Below, piece after piece: positions 6,391-9,676 of a stretch of DNA of 9,676 nt. The translations under genes and the position numbers were made by a program. Positions within the stretch are counted from its first letter, which is position 1, and every line of letters begins with the position of its first letter. The notes below the pieces were generated by a model. The model was not told the origin of the DNA and searched no databases. It saw only the letters and a program-made list of their open reading frames with translations. Source of the DNA: Brevundimonas sp. (GTDB lineage Bacteria; Pseudomonadota; Alphaproteobacteria; Caulobacterales; Caulobacteraceae); the NCBI GenBank assembly GCA_031119155.1, contig JAVHYH010000123.1, positions 1 through 9,676 on the forward strand. The letters are read 5' to 3'.

Positions 6391-7578
6391 ATGTTCGCCA
6401 AGCGTCAGTCCGCCCTTGCCGCCACCGCCGGAGCCCCTCCGGTGAAGGCGTCCCTGCGCGACCGTCTGGCCCCCATTGGCCGCATCCTGAAGAAGCCGCC
6501 GGTGGCGGTCAGCGCCGCCGGTCTGCTGCTGCTCGGCGCCGCCGCCCTGTTCATCACCGTGCTGGGCGATCCCCGCGCCGGGGCGCCCTCCGCCAGCGCC
6601 AGCCTGCATCGCCAGCCGGAAGCCGCGCCCCAGGCCCCGTCGGGCATGGAAGCCTTCTCCATGGGCGCCTATGCCGATCTGACCGGCGAGGGCGCGATGG
6701 ATCCGTCGCTGATGGGACAGGCCATGCTCACCCTGCCGGACGGCGCCACCGTGTCAGGTGACGGCGCGCCGGTGACGGCCCCGCGCCTGCCCGCCCAGCC
6801 GCTGACCGCCGCCCCCATCGCCGCCCTGCATCAGCCCGGTCCGGACGGTCAGCTGCCCCGCATCGCCCCCGACGGCCGGGTGCCCGCCCAAGCCTATGCC
6901 CGCCCCTTCCGCTCGAACGGCAAGCCGCGCGTCTCCATCGTGGTCGGCGGCCTCGGCCTGAACGCCGTGACCACCCGCGCGGCCATCGAACGCCTGCCGC
7001 CGGAAGTGACGCTGAGCTTCGTTCCCTATGCCGAGGGCCTGCAGGGCTGGATCGACGCCGCCCGCGCCCAGGGCCACGAGGTGATGATCGAGATGCCGAT
7101 GGAGCCGACCGGCTACCCGGCCAACGATCCCGGCCCCTACACCCTGCTGGCCTCCGCCGACGACACCGAGATCACGGCCAAGATGAACTGGCTGCTCAGC
7201 CGGGCCACCGGCTATTTCGCGGTGACCAATTATCTGGGCGATCGCTTCCAGACCTCGGACAGCGGCATGGACACCTTCATGGGAATCCTGCGCAACCGGG
7301 GCGTGGCCTTCATCGACGACGGCTCCATGAACCGCAAACCGGGCGGCTGGGCCCGGGCCAGCGCCAATCGCGTCATCGACGACGAACAGTCCCCCGCCGC
7401 CATCATCGGCCAACTGAACGCGCTGGAGGCCCTCGCCAAGGCGCGCGGGCAGGCGCTGGGCTCGGGCTTCAGCTATCCGGTCACCGTCGAGGCCGTGGCC
7501 CGCTGGACCGCCGGTCTGGACGCTCGCGGCCTGCAACTGGCTCCGGCGAGCGCGATGGCGTCGCGGCCGGGAAGATAG
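6391..7578 (+). CDS. Divergent polysaccharide deacetylase family protein (YibQ/DUF610)
   Basis: The 395-residue protein has a basic cytoplasmic N-terminus, one membrane segment (about 38-58, VAVSAAGLLLLGAAALFITV) and a P/A/G-rich periplasmic linker to about 170. The C-terminal domain of the YibQ/divergent polysaccharide deacetylase family begins PRVSIVVGGLGLN (179-191). Family marks are HEVMIEMPMEP (229-239), NDPGPYTLL (245-253), YLGDRF (281-286) and VAFIDDGSM (305-313). Most relatives have a DD pair in the first strand (IDDLG); here it is GG (186-187), so metal-dependent deacetylation is doubtful unless other residues substitute. The substrate is unknown. Its place next to envC- and ctpA-like genes suggests an envelope role, by inference. 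The ATG at 6391 gives the membrane anchor; no strong ribosome-binding site is visible. Confidence 0.85.
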   Translation: MFAKRQSALAATAGAPPVKASLRDRLAPIGRILKKPPVAVSAAGLLLLGAAALFITVLGDPRAGAPSASASLHRQPEAAPQAPSGMEAFSMGAYADLTGEGAMDPSLMGQAMLTLPDGATVSGDGAPVTAPRLPAQPLTAAPIAALHQPGPDGQLPRIAPDGRVPAQAYARPFRSNGKPRVSIVVGGLGLNAVTTRAAIERLPPEVTLSFVPYAEGLQGWIDAARAQGHEVMIEMPMEPTGYPANDPGPYTLLASADDTEITAKMNWLLSRATGYFAVTNYLGDRFQTSDSGMDTFMGILRNRGVAFIDDGSMNRKPGGWARASANRVIDDEQSPAAIIGQLNALEALAKARGQALGSGFSYPVTVEAVARWTAGLDARGLQLAPASAMASRPGR

Positions 7579-7649
7579 GTATCAGGCTCTAGGTTTCAGG
7601 CGCTAGGGTAAGGCATCTCCCTGAAACCTGATCCCTAGCCCCTAGAACC
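7578..7649. repeat. Heptad-repeat hairpin element C
   Basis: The left arm (7578-7605) consists of four 7-bp units of the form GGNNNTA or GGNNNCA (GGTATCA, GGCTCTA, and so on). The right arm (7622-7649) consists of four units of the complementary form (TGAAACC, TAGAACC). GGTTTCAGG (7592-7600) pairs perfectly with CCTGAAACC (7620-7628). Other registers also pair at 8 of 9 or 9 of 10 bases because the units are periodic. It fills the entire gap between the deacetylase stop, which it overlaps by one base, and the rppH start, ending seven bases before the ATG. Its unit differs from that of elements A and B but the architecture is the same. Confidence 0.7.
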
Positions 7650-7656
7650 TCCCCAG

Positions 7657-8130
7657 ATGACTGATCTGAGCCAATACCGCCCCAACGTCGGCGTCGTGCT
7701 GTTCCATCCGGACGGGCGCGTCTGGTACGGGCGGCGCGCGGGCACGCCCGGGCCGCATAACTGGCAGTTCCCGCAGGGCGGCATCGACGACGGCGAGGAC
7801 GAACTGGCCGCCGCCCGCCGCGAACTGGCCGAGGAGACCGGCGTCACCTCCGCCGAACTGATCGGCGAGATCAGCCAGTGGGTCGCCTACAACTTCCCCG
7901 AAGGCTACGGCGGCTCCAAACAGGCGCGCGGCTGGAAGGGCCAGAAGCAGAAATGGTACGCCTTCCGCTTCACCGGCGAGGAGTCGGAGATCGACCTCGA
8001 ACAGCATGACGAGATCGAGTTCGACGCCTGGCGCTGGGGCCGTCTGGACGAAGCCCCGGACCTGATCGTGCCCTTCAAGCGCGAGGCCTACCAGGCCGTG
8101 GTGTCGACGTTCAGCGCCTTGCTGATCTGA
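7657..8130 (+). CDS. rppH: RNA pyrophosphohydrolase RppH (Nudix)
   Basis: RppH removes pyrophosphate from the 5' triphosphate end of mRNA and so opens it to RNase E decay; members also hydrolyse dinucleoside polyphosphates. The 157 residues are the usual size. The RppH-specific block PGPHNWQFPQGGI (31-43) leads into a complete Nudix box from G41 to V63, matching GX5EX7REUXEEXGU (E47, R55, E56, E59, E60, G62). Residues KQKWYAFRFTG and FDAWRW are also typical. The ATG at 7657 gives the standard MxxLxxYRPNVG start. There is no purine-rich ribosome-binding site, because the leader is the C-rich right arm of element C (ACCTCCCC). Translation may depend on an unusual leader, or the gene may share a message with the upstream gene. 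Confidence 0.95.
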   Translation: MTDLSQYRPNVGVVLFHPDGRVWYGRRAGTPGPHNWQFPQGGIDDGEDELAAARRELAEETGVTSAELIGEISQWVAYNFPEGYGGSKQARGWKGQKQKWYAFRFTGEESEIDLEQHDEIEFDAWRWGRLDEAPDLIVPFKREAYQAVVSTFSALLI

Positions 8131-8163
8131 ATGCAGAACGAACCTGCCGACAGGAAGGCGACG

Positions 8164-8266
8164 AGTGGTTGGTGGCTGGTGATCGGTGGATGGCCGTGGC
8201 TGCCGTCGAGCAGAACGACAACCACTTGTTCAGAGGCGAACCACTAACCACCAATCACCAATCACT
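8164..8266 (+). repeat. Heptad-repeat hairpin element A
   Basis: The left arm (8164-8191) is four 7-bp units related to GGTGATT (AGTGGTT, GGTGGCT and others). The right arm (8239-8266) is four units of the complement (AACCACC, AATCACC and others). About 21 of 28 arm positions pair by Watson-Crick rules, with G-T pairs at several of the rest. The core contains an inner hairpin, GAGCAG (8208-8213) with TTGTTC (8226-8231). The core matches that of element B, read on the opposite strand, at 31 of 39 bases from GTCGA to GCGAACCA. It lies between the converging rppH and sugE genes. Confidence 0.75.
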
Positions 8267-8302
8267 TTGCGGGCTTGGACCTTCCCGCAGGCCGCACCAC
8301 CG

Positions 8303-8632
8303 TCAGTGCGCCTCGCCGCCCGGGGCCAGGCGGAACAGCACCAGCCCCGAGACGACCAGCACAGCCGCGAGGATGCGCAGCGAGCTGACCTGCTCGCCCA
8401 GCAGGACGACGCCGACGATGAAGGCGCCGACGGCGCCGATGCCGGTCCACATGACGTAGGCCGTGCCCATCGGCAGGGTCTTCATGGAAAAGGACAGCAG
8501 GGCGAAGCTGACGGTCATGAAGCCGATCGTCGCGACGCTGGGCCACAGGCGGGTGAAGCCGTGGGACTGCTTCATGAAGTAGGCCCACACGATCTCGAGT
8601 ACGCCGGCGATGATGAGAGAAATCCAGGCCAT
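8303..8632 (-). CDS. sugE: SMR family transporter of the SugE/Gdx guanidinium-exporter type
   Basis: This is a 109-residue inner-membrane protein with four predicted helices, working as a dual-topology dimer that exchanges protons for a small cation. Residues LEIVWAYFMKQSHGFTRL (12-29) include the essential membrane glutamate E13. MKTLPMGTAYVMWTGIGAVG (50-69) and LLGE (77-80) match SugE/Gdx rather than EmrE, so guanidinium or related guanidinyl compounds are the likely substrate. Quaternary ammonium export is the alternative. The ATG at 8632-8630 is preceded by AAGGAGG (8650-8644), a strong ribosome-binding site at 11 bases. The frame is open upstream to 8881, but a promoter lies inside that stretch, so the extension is not used. 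It converges with rppH and is bracketed by elements A and B. Confidence 0.93.
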   Translation of the reverse strand: MAWISLIIAGVLEIVWAYFMKQSHGFTRLWPSVATIGFMTVSFALLSFSMKTLPMGTAYVMWTGIGAVGAFIVGVVLLGEQVSSLRILAAVLVVSGLVLFRLAPGGEAH

Positions 8633-8640
8633 CGGAATAC

Positions 8641-8660
8641 GGCCCTCCTTGCAAAGGGCC
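8641..8660 (-). promoter_or_regulatory. Hairpin covering the sugE ribosome-binding site
   Basis: On the sugE strand GGCCCT (8660-8655) pairs perfectly with AGGGCC (8646-8641) across an eight-base loop. The ribosome-binding site AAGGAGG (8650-8644) lies half in the loop and half in the 3' arm of the stem. Folding would hinder ribosome access, so this is a candidate translation switch. No T-run follows, so it is not a terminator. Confidence 0.5.
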
Positions 8661-8667
8661 GGGCCGT

Positions 8668-8719
8668 CCCGGACTTGGTCCGCTTTCGCGGAGCGAGGAC
8701 GTGGCCTCGTCTTGCCGGG
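8668..8719 (-). ncRNA. Structured sugE leader, candidate cis-regulatory RNA
   Basis: Read on the sugE strand, CCCGG (8719-8715) can pair with CCGGG (8672-8668) to close a three-way junction. Inside are CGAGG-CCACGT-CCTCG (8709-8694) and TCCGC-GAAA-GCGGA (8692-8679), the latter capped by a GNRA tetraloop. All three stems are perfect 5-bp pairings. The predicted transcription start falls at about 8716, within the 5' strand of the closing stem, so that stem may form only in part. SugE-type genes are often under guanidine riboswitches. I could not match this leader to the guanidine-I, -II or -III sequence signatures, so the class is left open. Confidence 0.4.
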
Positions 8720-8722
8720 TCT

Positions 8723-8749
8723 ATCTAGGGCGCCCGGCGCGGGGGTCAA
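8723..8749 (-). promoter_or_regulatory. sugE promoter
   Basis: On the minus strand TTGACC (8749-8744) and CTAGAT (8728-8723) are 15 bases apart. This fits the Caulobacter housekeeping pattern TTGACGS-N10-14-GCTANAWC, with TTGACC-C and C-CTAGAT. It is the best promoter-like pair in the window and lies about 90 bases before the sugE start. Confidence 0.6.
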
Positions 8750-8786
8750 GGGATTGAGCGCGGCTGGCGGGAACCGGAGGCCGGAA

Positions 8787-8882
8787 GGTGATTGGTGACT
8801 GGTGATTGGTGGCTCGCCCCGGAACAGGTTGGTGTCGTCCTGTTCGACATCGGCGGCAGCCAACCACCAATCACCAGTCACC
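8787..8882 (-). repeat. Heptad-repeat hairpin element B, inverted relative to A
   Basis: The left arm (8787-8814) is four 7-bp units of the GGTGATT family. The right arm (8862-8882) is three complementary units preceded by AGCC. The stretch 8794-8812 pairs perfectly with 8864-8882, a 19-bp stem. Inside, GAACAGG (8822-8828) pairs with CCTGTTC (8839-8845) around a ten-base loop. Read on the minus strand, the core is the counterpart of element A's core. It lies between the sugE promoter and the ATP synthase terminator. Confidence 0.8.
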
Positions 8883-8975
8883 TGCAGCCACCGCTGGCAG
8901 CCGACCGCACACCCGCCAAAGAAAAACCCCGGCCAGCGGAGCTGACCGGGGCTTTTTGTTTCCAGTGCGCCAGCG
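8883..8975. other. Rest of the gene-free region 8633-8975
   Basis: The 343 bases between the sugE start and the atpC stop hold, in order, the sugE leader and hairpins, its promoter, about 35 unassigned bases (8750-8786), element B and then this stretch. This stretch carries the ATP synthase terminator and otherwise only short GC-rich sequence in which I see nothing. Confidence 0.6.
8922..8957. terminator. Bidirectional intrinsic terminator after atpC
   Basis: CCCCGG (8927-8932) pairs with CCGGGG (8946-8951). After one C-A mismatch, CAGC (8934-8937) pairs with GCTG (8941-8944) around the loop GGA. An A5 run lies on the left (8922-8926) and a T5 run on the right (8953-8957), so the hairpin has a U-tract in either direction. 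On the minus strand it lies just after the atpC stop and would end the ATP synthase operon message. Confidence 0.88.
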
Positions 8976-9245
8976 TCAGGCCGCGACCACTTCCGAGGCC
9001 TGTTCGGCCAGGATGGTGAGGCCGGCCGGGGTGACGTCGGCGAAGCCGCCGTGCACCTCGAACTGGCGACGCGAGGCGCCGTCGATGATGGTCACCACGC
9101 CTTCGCGCAGGGCCGTCATGAAGGGCGCGTGATGGGCGAGGACGCCGAAGTCGCCCTCGACGCCCGGCGCGTCAACCTGGTCCACGAGGCCCGAGAAGAC
9201 CTCGCGTTCCGGCGAGACGAGGGAGAAGTTCAGCTTGTCGGCCAT
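8976..9245 (-). CDS. atpC: ATP synthase F1 epsilon subunit AtpC
   Basis: AtpC is part of the central stalk that couples rotation of the membrane rotor to the catalytic F1 head. The 89-residue protein starts MADKLNFSLVSPEREVFSG. It has the N-terminal beta-sandwich marks (GDFGVLAHHAPFMTAL, REGVVTI, EVHGGFADV) and ends LAEQASEVVAA. It stops just after the beta-sandwich and lacks the C-terminal pair of helices that inhibits ATP hydrolysis in E. coli (about 138 residues). A short epsilon is usual in Caulobacterales and related groups, where the zeta protein is thought to take the inhibitory role. It begins five bases after the atpD stop, so the two are translated from one message, and it is the last gene before the terminator. 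Confidence 0.96.
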   Translation of the reverse strand: MADKLNFSLVSPEREVFSGLVDQVDAPGVEGDFGVLAHHAPFMTALREGVVTIIDGASRRQFEVHGGFADVTPAGLTILAEQASEVVAA

Positions 9246-9250
9246 GTCGA

Positions 9251-9676
9251 TCAGGCTTCCGAAGCCATCTTCTCGGCCTTGGCGACGGCCTCTTCGATCG
9301 CGCCGACCATGTAGAAGGCGGCTTCCGGCAGGTGGTCGTATTCACCGGCCACGATGCCCTTGAACGAGCGGATGGTGTCTTCCAGCGAGACGAACTTGCC
9401 CGGCGAGTTGGTGAACTGCTCGGCGACGAAGAACGGCTGCGACAGGAAGCGCGAGATCTTGCGAGCGCGCGAGACGATCAGCTTGTCCTCTTCCGACAGC
9501 TCATCCATGCCCAGGATGGCGATGATGTCCTTCAGGGCCTTGTACTGCTGCAGCACTTCCTGGACCGAACGGGCGACGCGGTAGTGTTCCTCGCCGATGA
9601 CCAGCGGGTCCATGATCCGCGAGGTCGAGTCCAGCGGGTCCACGGCCGGGAAGATGGCCTGGGCGGCGATGTCGCG
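9251..9676 (-). CDS. atpD: ATP synthase F1 beta subunit AtpD, C-terminal part
   Basis: This holds the last 141 residues of the catalytic beta subunit; the rest lies beyond the right edge. Visible family blocks are RDIAAQAIFPAVDPLDSTSR at the edge, EEHYRVARSVQEVLQQYKAL, DIIAILGMDELSEEDKLIV, RARKISRFLSQPFFVAEQFT and LPEAAFYMVGAIEEA near the C-terminus. The Walker A, Walker B and catalytic glutamate regions are upstream of the visible part. The reading frame is intact to the window edge, with no internal break. The gene is followed by atpC in the standard F-type operon order. Confidence 0.97.
   Translation of the reverse strand, partial: RDIAAQAIFPAVDPLDSTSRIMDPLVIGEEHYRVARSVQEVLQQYKALKDIIAILGMDELSEEDKLIVSRARKISRFLSQPFFVAEQFTNSPGKFVSLEDTIRSFKGIVAGEYDHLPEAAFYMVGAIEEAVAKAEKMASEA

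Noticed and set aside
6754..7536. 260-codon minus-strand frame opposite the deacetylase gene
   Set aside because: It is a shadow frame rich in G, H, D and R with no start signal or family motif.
8269..8288. GCGGG/CCCGC hairpin after the sugE stop as a terminator
   Set aside because: It has a 5-bp stem with a 10-base loop and no T-run in either direction, so it is too weak to call.
8169..8459. Plus-strand 96-codon frame through element A and into antisense sugE
   Set aside because: Only the short core shows any conserved peptide; the rest is repeat arm or antisense sugE, so a full gene is not supported.
8668..8719. Firm call of a known guanidine riboswitch
   Set aside because: The paired ACGR loops of class II, the pseudoknot sequence of class III and the conserved 3' block of class I are not recognisable; only the genetic context fits.
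8633..8881. 83-codon in-frame extension of SugE through element B
   Set aside because: The promoter at 8723-8749 and ribosome-binding site at 8644-8650 lie inside it, and known SugE proteins begin at the MAWISL-type start.
7578..8882. CRISPR array or tandem direct-repeat locus
   Set aside because: The repeats are 7-bp units in inverted arms with no spacers of uniform length and no cas genes.

Overview
The window is high-GC, densely packed bacterial DNA. The gene order obgE - nadD - rsfS - rlmH - envC-like - ctpA - divergent polysaccharide deacetylase - rppH, facing the 3' end of an ATP synthase operon (atpD - atpC), is typical of Alphaproteobacteria. The protein sequences, the 89-residue AtpC and the promoter style (TTGAC with CTANA) suggest Caulobacterales, probably Brevundimonas or a close relative. 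That placement is inference from recognised proteins, not from a search.

Left edge (1-831): 49 codons of the heat-shock repressor gene hrcA run in from the edge and stop matching the family near base 145. From there the opposite strand carries a clear but unidentified coiled-coil gene (146-661) whose natural 3' end is also missing. Two unrelated gene fragments meet here tail to tail, so this is either a real rearrangement or an assembly chimera. The gap before obgE holds a REP-like hairpin and a weak promoter candidate.

Middle (832-7578): a co-directional housekeeping run. obgE (ribosome assembly GTPase), nadD (NAD synthesis), rsfS (ribosome silencing) and rlmH (23S rRNA methylation) serve translation and NAD supply. 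They are followed by three envelope genes: a LytM-domain protein without zinc ligands resembling EnvC, the periplasmic protease CtpA, and a membrane-anchored YibQ-type divergent polysaccharide deacetylase. proB and proA, which often sit between obgE and nadD in related groups, are absent.

Right part (7579-9676): rppH is followed by a convergent sugE/gdx-type small multidrug resistance transporter gene, then the end of the ATP synthase operon with a strong two-way terminator. This part holds the most unusual DNA. Three hairpin elements have arms built from degenerate 7-bp units with GG every seven bases. Two of them (A, 8164-8266; B, 8787-8882) share a related core and lie in inverted orientation on either side of sugE. 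The third (C, 7578-7649) uses a different heptad and fills the space between the deacetylase stop and the rppH start. Between element B and the sugE start are a good promoter, several stem-loops and a hairpin that partly covers the ribosome-binding site, so sugE may be under leader RNA control. I found no tRNA, rRNA, CRISPR array, transposase or phage gene.
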